Origin: Flavobacterium sp. MK4S-17
Lineage (GTDB): Bacteria; Bacteroidota; Bacteroidia; Flavobacteriales; Flavobacteriaceae
Assembly: GCF_009848495.1 (NCBI RefSeq)
Contig: NZ_WWEP01000012.1
Location: 62,001 to 126,000, forward strand
Reading direction: 5' to 3'
DNA length: 64,000 nt
The number at the start of each line of letters is the position of its first letter. The first letter of the stretch is position 1. Shown one piece after another: positions 29,486-38,893 of this stretch. Below the pieces are notes generated by a model, which saw only the letters and a program-made list of their open reading frames with translations, did no database searches and was not told the DNA's origin. Both the position numbers and the translations under genes were made by a program.

Positions 29486-29883
29486 AAAAAATAATATTTA
29501 CAATCTGCTTAATGTGTGGCAGCTTTTATAGTTACAGCCAGGCTGCTGATTGTTCTGAATTTAAAGATGGTACCTTTAAGTTTACCGACCCCGGCAGTAA
29601 AAAGGTATGTATTATAACACGTGACGGCGATACACAGACAGAGCGTATGGAAGACAGCCAGGAAACTTATACTTTTGACCTGAAATGGATTGATGAATGT
29701 ACCTATACCATAAACCCTACTTCCTCTACCGTACAGAAAAGGAAAGAAGTTTTAAGGCTGGGTACAATGACAGTGAAAATTGTACCGGACAGCGACAGTA
29801 CTTATACACAAACTGTACATGTGGCTAACAGCCCCAAATATAAACGCAGGGATAAAGTTTTAGTAGTAAGGGATAAAAAATAA
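29482..29883 (+). CDS. Hypothetical secreted protein
   Basis: A 133-residue protein with the signal peptide MKKIIFTICLMCGSFYSYSQ. The mature part contains a cysteine pair around CSEFKDGTFKFTDPGSKKVC and a WIDECTYTI strand; it looks like a small beta-rich fold. I recognise no family. The start overlaps the GldL-like stop by four bases (ATGA), so the two genes are probably translationally coupled. Confidence 0.7.
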   Translation: MKKIIFTICLMCGSFYSYSQAADCSEFKDGTFKFTDPGSKKVCIITRDGDTQTERMEDSQETYTFDLKWIDECTYTINPTSSTVQKRKEVLRLGTMTVKIVPDSDSTYTQTVHVANSPKYKRRDKVLVVRDKK

Positions 29884-29954
29884 TATTTGCAATCAATACT
29901 TTATGTACTGACTTATTTCTCTTGAAAGGGGCTTAATTTCTTTATTACTTAATC

Positions 29955-30503
29955 ATGATTCACATTGATATACTTACAACACCAAGATTAAGGTTAAGGG
30001 TTATAACCCCTGAAGTCCATAGTTATATTCTTGAAAATCATGATAATGAAAAATTACAGGCTTTTTTTGGCTTAGCAACTGAAGCAGATGCAGAAAAAGA
30101 AAGGGAAAAATACCACAAAGGCATTACTACTTATAAAACGTCCTTTAAGCATTTCCTCTTACTGGATGGCGGTACTGAAAATGTAATTGGCTGGTGCGGT
30201 TATCATACCTGGTATCCCGAGCATTACAGGGCGGAAATAGGCTACCACCTCTCTGATGATATTTATAAGCGAAAAGGATTAATGACGGAGGCTTTAAACA
30301 AAATACTTGATTATGGCTTTAATGAAATGCAACTGAGGCGTGTAGAAGCGCTAACTGCCCTGGATAACCATGCATCCATAAATCTCCTTAAAAAATTCGG
30401 TTTCCAATTTGAAGGCGTGATTAGGCAGCATTATAATGAAAACGGCATCAATACCGATTCCAATATGTATTCCCTGCTACAGCATGAGTTTAAACCGTTA
30501 TAA
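29955..30503 (+). CDS. GNAT-family N-acetyltransferase (RimJ/RimL type)
   Basis: A 182-residue acetyltransferase that uses acetyl-CoA. It starts with the typical TPRLRLRVIT strand and has the RimJ-like IGYHLSDDIYKRKGLMTEAL, where the R/K-x-K-G-L-M pyrophosphate loop binds CoA. RRVEALTALDNHASINLLKKFGFQFEGVI closes the fold. The acceptor (a ribosomal protein N terminus, another protein or a small molecule) cannot be inferred. It converges on hutH with only 4 bp between the stops. Confidence 0.85.
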   Translation: MIHIDILTTPRLRLRVITPEVHSYILENHDNEKLQAFFGLATEADAEKEREKYHKGITTYKTSFKHFLLLDGGTENVIGWCGYHTWYPEHYRAEIGYHLSDDIYKRKGLMTEALNKILDYGFNEMQLRRVEALTALDNHASINLLKKFGFQFEGVIRQHYNENGINTDSNMYSLLQHEFKPL

Positions 30504-30507
30504 ATGC

Positions 30508-32016
30508 TTATTCAAAAACACTCTCATCAATTTGCAGGTGGTGCAGGAATGCTACGGTGTTTTCAATATCATAGTGTAATATCCTGTCATCCTCTACCAG
30601 TGGTACTTCCTCCCTGTAGGACTTAAGGAACATTTCTATAAATTCGCTTGACTGTAAAGGCCTGCGGAACTCAATGGCCTGCGAGGCATTCATAAGCTCA
30701 ATGGCGAGTATGCGTTCTAAGTTATCTACTATTTTAAGTGCCTTTGTAGCGGCATTGGCACCCATGCTTACATGGTCTTCCTGCCCGTTTGAAGATACTA
30801 TGCTGTCAACACTTGACGGAGTGGCAAGCTGTTTGTTCTGGCTCACAATACTGGCTGCCGTATATTGCGGTATCATAAAGCCTGAATTAAGCCCCGCATT
30901 GTTAACCAAAAATGCAGGTAGCCCGCGCAGTCCGGAAATAAGCTGGTAGGTGCGCCTTTCAGAAATACTGCCTAGCTCGGCAAGGGCTATGCCTAAAAAA
31001 TCCAGCGTTAGGGCAAGTGGCTGCCCGTGGAAGTTGCCTCCTGAAATTATTCGGTCGCTGTCAATAAATATATTAGGATTATCGGTAACGGAATTTATCT
31101 CTGTACGGAAAACCTTTTTTACATAATCTATTGTATCCTTTGTGGCTCCATGCACCTGTGGTATGCAACGGAAGGAATACGGATCCTGAACGTGCTTTTT
31201 TACCTGAGTGATAATTTCGCTGCCCTCCAGTAATTCATTAAAACGGCTGGCAGTTACTATTTGCCCTTTATGCGGGCGAACCATGTGGATAAGTTCATTA
31301 AAAGGTTCAATACGCCCGTCAAATGCCTCAAGCGAAACCGCCCCTATAACATCTGCAAGGTAGGATAATTTAATAGCCTTAAGCAATACAAAAACACCAT
31401 AGGCGCTCATAAACTGTGTGCCGTTAAGCAGGGCAAGCCCTTCTTTGGACTGAAGTATTATTGGTTCCCAGCCCATTTTTTCCAATACTTTTTCAGAAGG
31501 CTGGCGGAAACCATCGACATATACTTCCCCCTCGCCTATCAATGGTAATGATAAGTGCGCCAGTGGAGCCAGGTCGCCGGAGGCACCCAGCGAGCCCTGA
31601 GTATATATAACCGGGAGTATGTCATTATTGTAAAAGTCGATAAGCCTTTCAACGGTTTGCAACTGCACGCCCGAATGGCCGTAGCTTAATGACTGGATTT
31701 TAAGCAGCAGCATTATCTTCACTATGGCTTCGGGTACTTCTTCCCCTGTACCGCAGGCATGTGATTTTACAAGGTTTTCCTGAAGGCGGGAAAGGTTTTC
31801 GTTGGATATTTTTACATTATAAAGGGAACCGAAGCCTGTATTTATACCATAAATGGGTTCATCCTGTGTTTTCATCTTTTCATCCAGGTAGGCACGGCAC
31901 TTTTCTATATTGGCGCGTGCCTCTTCCGAAAGGGCAAGCTTTTTATCCTCTGAAAGGATAGTGTTCACAATTTCAAGGGATAACAGGTCGGTGGTTATAT
32001 AATGTATATTTTCCAT
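30508..32016 (-). CDS. hutH: Histidine ammonia-lyase
   Basis: Removes ammonia from histidine to give urocanate. The MIO prosthetic group forms from Ala145-Ser146-Gly147 in GSLGASGDLAPLAHL. NLVKSHACGTGE, NSVTDNPNIF and NGQEDHVSMGANA are as in the histidine enzymes; VKSH argues for His rather than Tyr specificity. At 502 residues it is full length. No other hut gene (hutU, hutI, hutG) is adjacent; a separate NAD(P)HX repair gene lies upstream, divided by 75 bp. Confidence 0.92.
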   Translation of the reverse strand: MENIHYITTDLLSLEIVNTILSEDKKLALSEEARANIEKCRAYLDEKMKTQDEPIYGINTGFGSLYNVKISNENLSRLQENLVKSHACGTGEEVPEAIVKIMLLLKIQSLSYGHSGVQLQTVERLIDFYNNDILPVIYTQGSLGASGDLAPLAHLSLPLIGEGEVYVDGFRQPSEKVLEKMGWEPIILQSKEGLALLNGTQFMSAYGVFVLLKAIKLSYLADVIGAVSLEAFDGRIEPFNELIHMVRPHKGQIVTASRFNELLEGSEIITQVKKHVQDPYSFRCIPQVHGATKDTIDYVKKVFRTEINSVTDNPNIFIDSDRIISGGNFHGQPLALTLDFLGIALAELGSISERRTYQLISGLRGLPAFLVNNAGLNSGFMIPQYTAASIVSQNKQLATPSSVDSIVSSNGQEDHVSMGANAATKALKIVDNLERILAIELMNASQAIEFRRPLQSSEFIEMFLKSYREEVPLVEDDRILHYDIENTVAFLHHLQIDESVFE

Positions 32017-32090
32017 TTTATAGTGAAGATTGGGGCATCAAAATTCACAAAACAATAATTAAAAAACAACATTTTTGCCTCTTTTTCAAT

Positions 32091-33584
32091 TTAAGGCATA
32101 TCAGATTGTATTTTAAGATAAGCTTTACCCACGTAATTTATAATGTCTGAAGCAGTAAATGACTGTATTCCTGTTTCCGGTACTGCAATATCGGCAGCCA
32201 GCCCATGCAGGTAAACACCAAAAACCGCTGCATCCTGCGGGCTGTACCCCTGCGCCAGCAACCCTGTAATCAGGCCGGTAAGCACATCACCACTGCCACC
32301 GGTTGCAAGCGCGGCATTACCCGTTGGGTTTATGTGTACTTCATTATTATAAACAATCATTGTGCGGGCATTTTTTGCCACTAAAACAATTTTATATTCT
32401 GCTGCAAAAGCTATCATTTTGTCCAGCCTTTCATAGTCGTCCTTGCAACTGCCCAAAAGCCTTTCGAGTTCTTTAGGGTGTGGCGTTAAAATACTGCCTT
32501 CAGGTAAAAGATTCAGCCATTCTTTATTATACGAAAGTATGTTTAGGGCATCAGCATCAATCACAAGGGGTTTATCCTGTTGCTTTATAAAATTGTATAA
32601 TGCCTCCTGTGTTTGCTGCTCCTGCCCCAGCCCGGGGCCTATACCTATTGCATCAGGACTAATATCAAACCCAATATTTTCAATATGCTTATTGCCGTTA
32701 GTCAGTACCATAGCTTCCGGGAAATAGGACTGCAAAGCATTATAACCGCATTCCGGTGCAAAGGCAGTTACCAGTCCGCAACCTGACTTTAAAGCCGCTT
32801 TAGCCGAAAGGCACACTGCCCCCACCTTACCATAACTCCCCCCAATAATCAAGGCATGTCCCAGCGTTCCCTTGTGTGCAAAAGCAGGTATTGGCTTATA
32901 TCTTTTTACAACCTCTATACTGTCGGTTAGATAATAACTTGTTTTTACGTTATCAACAGCAGCTTTGTCCAGCCCGATATCCAGCACTACTACCTTACCT
33001 GTAAAATTATAATTTGACGGCAGGTAAAATGCCAGTTTAGCGCATTGAAATGTAAGTACCACATCAGCCTTAACAGCAAGTTCTGTCTTTTTATCAAGAT
33101 ACAACCCCGATGGCGTATCTACAGCTATTACAAATGCACCACTGTTATTAATTATATTGATAATATCAATAAAATCATCATTAAGCTCCCTGCTGAACCC
33201 TATGCCGAAAAGCGCATCTATAACTACTGTTTTTCCTTTTCCGAAAGAGGATATTTCATTACTATTTTGCAGTGCTATACCTTCCTTGCCCAGCCGTTCG
33301 AAATTCAAAGAAAAATCAGCCGAAGGACTACCATCACCAATAATATTAAGGAATACTACGTAATTATCATTATGCAGCAGCCGCGCCAATACCAGCCCGT
33401 CGCCTCCGTTATTGCCTTTACCGCAAAAAATATGAAATACCGTTTCCTTATCGGCAAACTTATTTTTAATCCAGAAAAATGCCTGGGTTGCAGCACGCTC
33501 CATTAACTCAGCCGAGGTTATATTTTGCTTTACAAGGGTTTGGGCATCTGCCTCCTTAAGCTGTATGGCGTTAAGTATTTTCAT
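32091..33584 (-). CDS. nnrD: Bifunctional NAD(P)HX epimerase / ADP-dependent NAD(P)HX dehydratase
   Basis: Repairs hydrated NADH and NADPH. The N-terminal YjeF domain (residues 1-215) has FCGKGNNGGDGLVLARLL and VIDALFGIGFSREL, the epimerase substrate loops. The C-terminal YjeF/carbohydrate-kinase-like domain (about 220-497) shows IIGGSYGKVGAV, GPGLG, the ILTPHPKELERLL segment and the nucleotide-binding NPTGNAALATGGSGDVLTG. It is the usual fused length, 497 residues. It is divergent from gcvT over about 165 bp. Confidence 0.94.
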   Translation of the reverse strand: MKILNAIQLKEADAQTLVKQNITSAELMERAATQAFFWIKNKFADKETVFHIFCGKGNNGGDGLVLARLLHNDNYVVFLNIIGDGSPSADFSLNFERLGKEGIALQNSNEISSFGKGKTVVIDALFGIGFSRELNDDFIDIINIINNSGAFVIAVDTPSGLYLDKKTELAVKADVVLTFQCAKLAFYLPSNYNFTGKVVVLDIGLDKAAVDNVKTSYYLTDSIEVVKRYKPIPAFAHKGTLGHALIIGGSYGKVGAVCLSAKAALKSGCGLVTAFAPECGYNALQSYFPEAMVLTNGNKHIENIGFDISPDAIGIGPGLGQEQQTQEALYNFIKQQDKPLVIDADALNILSYNKEWLNLLPEGSILTPHPKELERLLGSCKDDYERLDKMIAFAAEYKIVLVAKNARTMIVYNNEVHINPTGNAALATGGSGDVLTGLITGLLAQGYSPQDAAVFGVYLHGLAADIAVPETGIQSFTASDIINYVGKAYLKIQSDMP

Positions 33585-33748
33585 TTCGGGTTATTGTAGG
33601 TTTACAGTAAAGTTATTACAAAAGCTAATCAGTTTAATAAATTAACTATGTTTTGACATTCATTAATTAAAGATTATACATTAATATTATCATTAAAGTA
33701 AGTTTTTCAATAATTTAGCAACCACAAACTTTTACAAACAAACACTAA

Positions 33749-34834
33749 ATGAAAAATACAGCGCTTACGCACATACATGAAAAGCTGGGAGCTAAAATGG
33801 TTCCGTTTGCAGGTTATAATATGCCGGTACAATATGAAGGGGTTAATGCCGAACACGAAACCGTGAGAAACGGTGTGGGCGTTTTTGATGTGTCGCACAT
33901 GGGTGAATTTTTACTGACAGGGCCAAAAGCGCTTGACCTGATACAAAAAGTTACTACTAATGATGCTGCTGCCCTTACTGTGGGCAGGGCACAATACTCC
34001 TGCATGCCTAACGACAATGGTGGTATTGTGGACGACCTTATTATTTATAAAATAAAGGAAGAACAGTACCTTTTGGTAGTAAACGCAAGCAATATTGAAA
34101 AAGACTGGAACTGGATTTCATCGAAAAATGATATGGGGGTTGAAATGCGCAACCTTTCAGATGATTATTCGCTCCTTGCCATACAGGGTCCAAAGGCAGT
34201 TGAGGCGATGCAGCCGTTAACATCTTTAGATTTATCAGCAATAAAATACTATCATTTTGAAGTAGCCGATTTTGCGGGCATACCGCATGTAATTATTTCT
34301 GCAACCGGTTATACCGGAAGCGGCGGCTTTGAAATTTATGCAAAGAATGATGAAATTGAGCAGATATGGAATAAAGTGTTTGAAGCCGGGGCATCTTACG
34401 GTATAAAACCTATTGGGCTTGCCGCACGCGACACGCTAAGGCTTGAAATGGGCTTTTGCCTTTACGGGAATGATATAAACGATAGCACTTCGCCGCTTGA
34501 GGCTGGACTGGGCTGGATTACAAAATTCAGTAAGGACTTTGTAAACAGCGAAGCGCTGAAAAAGCAAAAAGAAGAAGGTGTAAAAAGAAAGCTAGTAGGC
34601 TTTGAACTAACAGAAAGGGGCATACCGCGCCATGATTATGAAATTACAGATAAGGAAGGCAATATAATAGGCATTGTAACATCAGGTACCATGTCGCCTT
34701 CGCTTAATAAGGGCATCGGGCTGGGCTATGTGCCTTCAGAATATGCGGCACCTGGCAGTGAAATTTTTATCCGCATACGGAAAAATGATGTGCCTGCCAC
34801 TGTTGTTAAGCTGCCCTTTTATAAAAAACAGTAA
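33749..34834 (+). CDS. gcvT: Glycine cleavage system T protein (aminomethyltransferase)
   Basis: Transfers the aminomethyl carbon from lipoyl-H protein to tetrahydrofolate and releases ammonia. The 361-residue protein carries [16 protein letters not shown] near the start, [17 protein letters not shown] with the catalytic aspartate region at about residues 108-124, [21 protein letters not shown] in the middle, and a C-terminal barrel around [21 protein letters not shown]. gcvH and gcvP are not in view. The S41 protease gene starts 2 bp beyond its stop, so the two may be co-transcribed. Confidence 0.96.
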   Translation: MKNTALTHIHEKLGAKMVPFAGYNMPVQYEGVNAEHETVRNGVGVFDVSHMGEFLLTGPKALDLIQKVTTNDAAALTVGRAQYSCMPNDNGGIVDDLIIYKIKEEQYLLVVNASNIEKDWNWISSKNDMGVEMRNLSDDYSLLAIQGPKAVEAMQPLTSLDLSAIKYYHFEVADFAGIPHVIISATGYTGSGGFEIYAKNDEIEQIWNKVFEAGASYGIKPIGLAARDTLRLEMGFCLYGNDINDSTSPLEAGLGWITKFSKDFVNSEALKKQKEEGVKRKLVGFELTERGIPRHDYEITDKEGNIIGIVTSGTMSPSLNKGIGLGYVPSEYAAPGSEIFIRIRKNDVPATVVKLPFYKKQ

Positions 34835-34836
34835 AC

Positions 34837-36876
34837 ATGAAAAAAATTTTCGCATTTGCTTTTTTGGTGCCTATGGCACTTGCCGCACAACACGAAAAAG
34901 CATGCGGAAAATTTGCTGATATAAGCAGGCTTATACAGGAACGCCATATAAAACCTAAACCGATAGACGACAGCCTGTCGGTTTATGTTTTTAATACGGT
35001 AATGGATGAACTTGACAGTAGCCACACATTGTTTTTAAAAAGCGAGCACGACCTGCTGGCAAAACATAAAACAAGTATTGATAATTACCTTGATAACCGG
35101 GATTGCGCTTTTTTTACCGACTTTATAAGCCTGTACAGTAATGCGCTTTTGCGCTATAAAGGCTATATAGATGATATAGCCAGGGAACAAATAGGCTATA
35201 ATACTAAAGACACCATCTATTTCTCTAAAAATGTTTTTCCCTACCCTGCCGGGAAAGAGAAAATAAAGTACTATTTAAGGAAGCGCATTATATATGATAT
35301 ACTTGAAGATGTAGCAAAACTGAGCAAGAACAAAGATTCGCTTACTGCAAATATTGATGTGTTATTTGCTAAATCAAAAAGTAAAATTATCGAGTCATAT
35401 ATTTGCAGGGCTGATGCGCTGATAAATCCCCCACAGGGTTTTGATAACAGCATCTATAACCTTTTCTTTTCTGCTTTTTGTTCTTATTTTGACCCCCACT
35501 CTACTTATTTTAATTATGATGAAAAGTCTTCTTTCATATCAACCATAGCTTCGGAAAATTATTCACTGGGGCTTTACATAAGCCAGAATGAAAAGGAAGA
35601 AGTTATTGTGGAAGATATTGTTCCCGGAGGCCCTGCCTATAAAACGGGTAAAGTGGATAAAGGCGACCAACTGATACAATTAAGTGTAAACAATACCGAA
35701 TATATTGTTTCCTGTGCCGCAATGGAAACGGTTAACGATATTGTGTTTTCGGATTCCTATAAAAATGTTAGCCTGACACTCCGCAAAAAGGACGGAACAG
35801 TGTATAGCATCAATCTGGAAAAGACCATTATGAAAGCTGATGACCACACGGTATACAGTTTTATACTGGGTAATGAAAACCCCATAGGCTATATTAAAAT
35901 ACCCAGTTTTTATACTGCTATGGATAATAACAGCATAAAAGGCTGTGCTGATGATGTTGCCAAAGAAATTACCAAACTGAAAGCAGAAAATATAAACGGG
36001 CTAATAATAGACCTCCAGTTTAACGGGGGCGGCTCTATGGATGAGGTAATAAGGCTGGCAGGAATGTTTATTGATTTTGGCCCTTTGGCTATTATAGCCG
36101 ATAAGTATATAACCGACAATATTATAAATGATTATAACAGGGGTATGCTTTATGATGGCCCTGTTGTAGTACTTGTAAATGGGTTTTCGGCATCGGCAAG
36201 CGAATTTTTTGCAGGTGTAATGCAGGATTACAACAGGGCTGTAATAGCAGGGAGCAATACTTTAGGGAAAGCTACAATGCAAACTATTTTGCCTTTAAAT
36301 GAAGTTGACAATACTGATTTTGTAAAGGTTACAATAAGCCGTTTTTACAGGGTAAACGGACAGAGCAGCCAATACACTGGTATTATGCCCGATATAAAAA
36401 TGCCGGCCCTGTTGGATAAACTACTGCCACGCGAAAGCAGTATGCCTACCGCGATAAAAAATGATAGCATCCCTGTAAAACTAAACTACAACAGGATTGA
36501 AAATAACAGCATAAAAAAGCTGGAAGCCTTGAGCAATATGCGCATTAATGATGATGAGGATTTTAAAGTAATAAACGATATAAATGAAGGGCTGGAAAAA
36601 CTTTATGAAACTGATAAATCCCCGCTGCCGTTAACTTTTAATGCCGTATTTGCCGATGTACACTTAACCGATGCAATATGGGGTACCATAAACGCTGCAG
36701 CCGAAAAAGAAAATAATATTATTGTAAGGGACATAACTGCCCCTGAAAAAATATACATGCAGGACGATTTTTTAAAAAGCGTGCGCGATTATAAGATAAA
36801 ATCTGTAAAAACAGACCCTTATATTAAAGAAGGCATTAATATACTGCTTGACCTTTACCGGCTTGAGCAAAGGTAA
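34837..36876 (+). CDS. S41-family carboxy-terminal processing protease (Prc/Tsp-like)
   Basis: A 679-residue exported serine protease. MKKIFAFAFLVPMALA is a signal peptide. A helical region with a PDZ domain near residues 245-330 (GLYISQNEKEEVIVEDIVPGG) precedes the S41 core: IKIPSFYTAMDN, then NGFSASASEFFAGVMQDYNRAV with catalytic Ser453, and TLGKATMQ with Lys478, 25 residues apart as in E. coli Prc. It acts in the periplasm on tails or damaged proteins. Immediately behind gcvT. Confidence 0.9.
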   Translation: MKKIFAFAFLVPMALAAQHEKACGKFADISRLIQERHIKPKPIDDSLSVYVFNTVMDELDSSHTLFLKSEHDLLAKHKTSIDNYLDNRDCAFFTDFISLYSNALLRYKGYIDDIAREQIGYNTKDTIYFSKNVFPYPAGKEKIKYYLRKRIIYDILEDVAKLSKNKDSLTANIDVLFAKSKSKIIESYICRADALINPPQGFDNSIYNLFFSAFCSYFDPHSTYFNYDEKSSFISTIASENYSLGLYISQNEKEEVIVEDIVPGGPAYKTGKVDKGDQLIQLSVNNTEYIVSCAAMETVNDIVFSDSYKNVSLTLRKKDGTVYSINLEKTIMKADDHTVYSFILGNENPIGYIKIPSFYTAMDNNSIKGCADDVAKEITKLKAENINGLIIDLQFNGGGSMDEVIRLAGMFIDFGPLAIIADKYITDNIINDYNRGMLYDGPVVVLVNGFSASASEFFAGVMQDYNRAVIAGSNTLGKATMQTILPLNEVDNTDFVKVTISRFYRVNGQSSQYTGIMPDIKMPALLDKLLPRESSMPTAIKNDSIPVKLNYNRIENNSIKKLEALSNMRINDDEDFKVINDINEGLEKLYETDKSPLPLTFNAVFADVHLTDAIWGTINAAAEKENNIIVRDITAPEKIYMQDDFLKSVRDYKIKSVKTDPYIKEGINILLDLYRLEQR

Positions 36877-36906
36877 CCACACCCTGCAACACGTTAAAAA
36901 ATGATT

Positions 36907-36936
36907 TTGCAAAAACACCGAATAAGTTTATTTTTG
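36907..36936 (+). promoter_or_regulatory. yebC promoter
   Basis: TTG (36907-36909), a 19-bp spacer, then TATTTTTG (36929-36936): a full match to both elements of the Bacteroidota primary promoter, 20 bp before the start codon. Confidence 0.75.
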
Positions 36937-36955
36937 TGCTGCAAATAAAACAATT

Positions 36956-37669
36956 ATGGGAAGAGCGTTTGAGTTTAGAAAAGCCAGGAAAATGAAACGT
37001 TGGTCAGCCATGGCTAAAACGTTTACAAGAATAGGTAAAGATATAGTTATTGCTGTAAAGGAAGGCGGCCCTAACCCGGAAACCAATGCAAGGCTAAGGG
37101 CAGTAATTCAAAATGCCAAAGCTGCCAATATGCCCAAAGATAATGTGGAAAGGGCTATAAAAAAAGCATCGGATAAAGATACTGCAAACTATAAAGAGGT
37201 ACTTTTTGAAGGCTATGCGCCACATGGCATTGCCATACTTATAGAAACTGCAACCGATAATAATAACCGCACCGTAGCCAACATACGCAGCTATTTTAAT
37301 AAATGCAACGGTACACTTGGCACACAGGGTTCGGTTGAATTTATGTTTGACCATACCTGTAACTTCCGTATTCCTGCCGAAGGTCAGGATGTTGAAGAAC
37401 TGGAACTGGAAATGATAGATTTTGGTGTGGAGGAGATTTTTGCCGATGAAGACGGTATAATGATGTATGCCCCTTTTGAAAGTTTTGGTGCTATACAAAA
37501 AGAATTGGAACACCGTGGTATAGAAATACTTTCTTCCGGTTTTGACAGGATTCCGCAGGTAACCAAGGAACTTACCGCCGAGCAACAGGCCGATGTGGAA
37601 AAACTTCTTGAAAAAATTGAGGAGGATGATGATGTAATGAATGTGTATCATACCATGCAGGAAGAATAA
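36956..37669 (+). CDS. yebC: YebC/PmpR family protein (TACO1-like)
   Basis: A 237-residue cytoplasmic protein. It has the family start MGRAFEFRKARKMKRWSAMAK, then GGPNPETNARLRAVIQNAKAANMPKDNVERAI and YEGYAPHG-type LFEGYAPHGIAILIE, and the C-terminal VEKLLEKIEEDDDVMNVYHTM. Members bind DNA or ribosomes: they were described as transcriptional regulators and, more recently, as factors that relieve stalling on proline runs. It has its own promoter and terminator. Confidence 0.95.
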   Translation: MGRAFEFRKARKMKRWSAMAKTFTRIGKDIVIAVKEGGPNPETNARLRAVIQNAKAANMPKDNVERAIKKASDKDTANYKEVLFEGYAPHGIAILIETATDNNNRTVANIRSYFNKCNGTLGTQGSVEFMFDHTCNFRIPAEGQDVEELELEMIDFGVEEIFADEDGIMMYAPFESFGAIQKELEHRGIEILSSGFDRIPQVTKELTAEQQADVEKLLEKIEEDDDVMNVYHTMQEE

Positions 37670-37693
37670 TATTCTCCTGTTTATCAATAATTT

Positions 37694-37722
37694 AAAAAGC
37701 ATCTGTTTCACAGGTGCTTTTT
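37694..37722 (+). terminator. yebC terminator
   Basis: AAAAAGCATCTGT pairs with ACAGGTGCTTTTT across TTC, one G-T pair, followed by more T. Located about 25 bp after the stop. Confidence 0.75.
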
Positions 37723-37797
37723 TGTTTTAATTTTTTTTATACAAACTGTAACAAATAGTAAACAGTAAAGTCATTATATAAAACCGGCCGGATAAAC

Positions 37798-38352
37798 TTG
37801 AACACAGGTAGTGAAATAAATCTTTTATTAATGCAATGCAGGCAGGGAAGCCGCAACGCACAATTTGAAGTGTACAACCGCTATTATAAAGCTATGTATA
37901 ACACTGCTCTGCGTATTGTAAAAGATAGCCACTGGGCCGAGGACATAATGCAGGAGTCATTTTTAAAGGCTTTTACAAAACTTGATTTATATAAAGGCGA
38001 AGTAGCTTTTGGTGCCTGGCTAAAAAAAATTGTTGTAAACCTTAGCCTTGATTATTACAAGAAAATAAGTAAAACAGCAATTGATTCTATAGATGGGCAT
38101 TTGTATAAAGTTGCCGATGAAAATGACAACGAAAGTGTACTCGATTTTCAGCAGGTGCAGATACAGGAAGTAAAAAATGCCTTGCAGCAGCTAAAAGAAA
38201 ATTACCGGATTGTGTTGACACTGCTATATATTGAGGGGTATGATAATGAAGAAATAAGTGAAATTTTAAAAATTACGCCCGGTAACTGCCGTACATTGAT
38301 AAGCAGGGCTAAAGAAAGCCTTATAAATAAAATAAAGCAAAATGGACAATAA
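37798..38352 (+). CDS. ECF-subfamily RNA polymerase sigma factor
   Basis: A 184-residue sigma-70 factor. Region 2 covers VYNRYYKAMYNTALRIVKD, the -10-binding DIMQESFLKAFTKL and WLKKIVVNLSLDYYKK. Region 4 (about residues 120-180) is LKENYRIVLTLLYIEGYDNEEISEIL then the DNA helix TPGNCRTLISRAKESL. No region 1 or 3. The start is the TTG at 37798; an ATG at codon 12 would cut into region 2. The gene overlaps the next by 11 bp. Its target genes and signal are unknown, but it probably controls this envelope operon. Confidence 0.9.
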   Translation: MNTGSEINLLLMQCRQGSRNAQFEVYNRYYKAMYNTALRIVKDSHWAEDIMQESFLKAFTKLDLYKGEVAFGAWLKKIVVNLSLDYYKKISKTAIDSIDGHLYKVADENDNESVLDFQQVQIQEVKNALQQLKENYRIVLTLLYIEGYDNEEISEILKITPGNCRTLISRAKESLINKIKQNGQ

Positions 38353-38893
38353 GGGAAATACAGACGAAATTTTTAACCGCTTTGCAGGCCAGTGGGACAC
38401 AGAAGAACCGGGGCAGGGCCACGGGCAGCGTTTTCTCGCTAAGCTGGAGAGTAAAAAAAGAAAAAAGAAGGCTGTATATAAACTGTTTTACGCTTCGGCT
38501 GCGGTATTGGCAATACTGCTGGGCATATTTATAACCTATAACCCTCAGCCCGAAAAAAGCGACAGTACACAACTTGCCAAAATTTCCCCAAAGGCAAAAG
38601 AAGCTGAAGTTTACTTTGCTTCTATCATACAAAAGGAACTGGCTAAAGTAGAAAAGGAAAACAGCCCCGAAACCAAAGCTATTGTACAGGATGCATTAAA
38701 AAGGATGGAGCAACTGGAAAAGGATTATGATAAGTTAACCCTTGAGCTGATAGAAAATGGAGAAAATAAAAAAATAATACATGCCATGATCACTAATCTG
38801 CAAACCCGGATTGCTTTCCTGGAAGAGGTACTTACACAGATTGAAAACATTAAAAACATCAAAGAAAAATACAATGAAAATAACAACATTTAA
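38342..38893 (+). CDS. Putative membrane anti-sigma partner of the ECF factor
   Basis: A 183-residue protein. Residues 1-45 are a polar cytoplasmic segment ending in a basic KLESKKRKKKAVYK. A single membrane helix follows at about 47-66 (LFYASAAVLAILLGIFITY), then a periplasmic, largely charged helical part of about 115 residues (ELAKVEKENSPETKAIVQDALKRMEQLEKDY). This topology and the 11-bp overlap with the sigma gene suit an anti-sigma factor, but I see no zinc-binding HxxxCxxC motif. The role is inferred from position. Confidence 0.7.
   Translation: MDNKGNTDEIFNRFAGQWDTEEPGQGHGQRFLAKLESKKRKKKAVYKLFYASAAVLAILLGIFITYNPQPEKSDSTQLAKISPKAKEAEVYFASIIQKELAKVEKENSPETKAIVQDALKRMEQLEKDYDKLTLELIENGENKKIIHAMITNLQTRIAFLEEVLTQIENIKNIKEKYNENNNI

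Noticed and set aside
37094..37711. A 205-codon minus-strand frame opposite yebC
   Set aside because: Phe/Ile/His-rich antisense frame of a well-conserved gene with its own promoter and terminator.
38811..38873. Longer start for the solenoid protein
   Set aside because: The 21 added residues are basic and lie in the overlapping anti-sigma gene; the ATG at 38874 gives a proper signal peptide.
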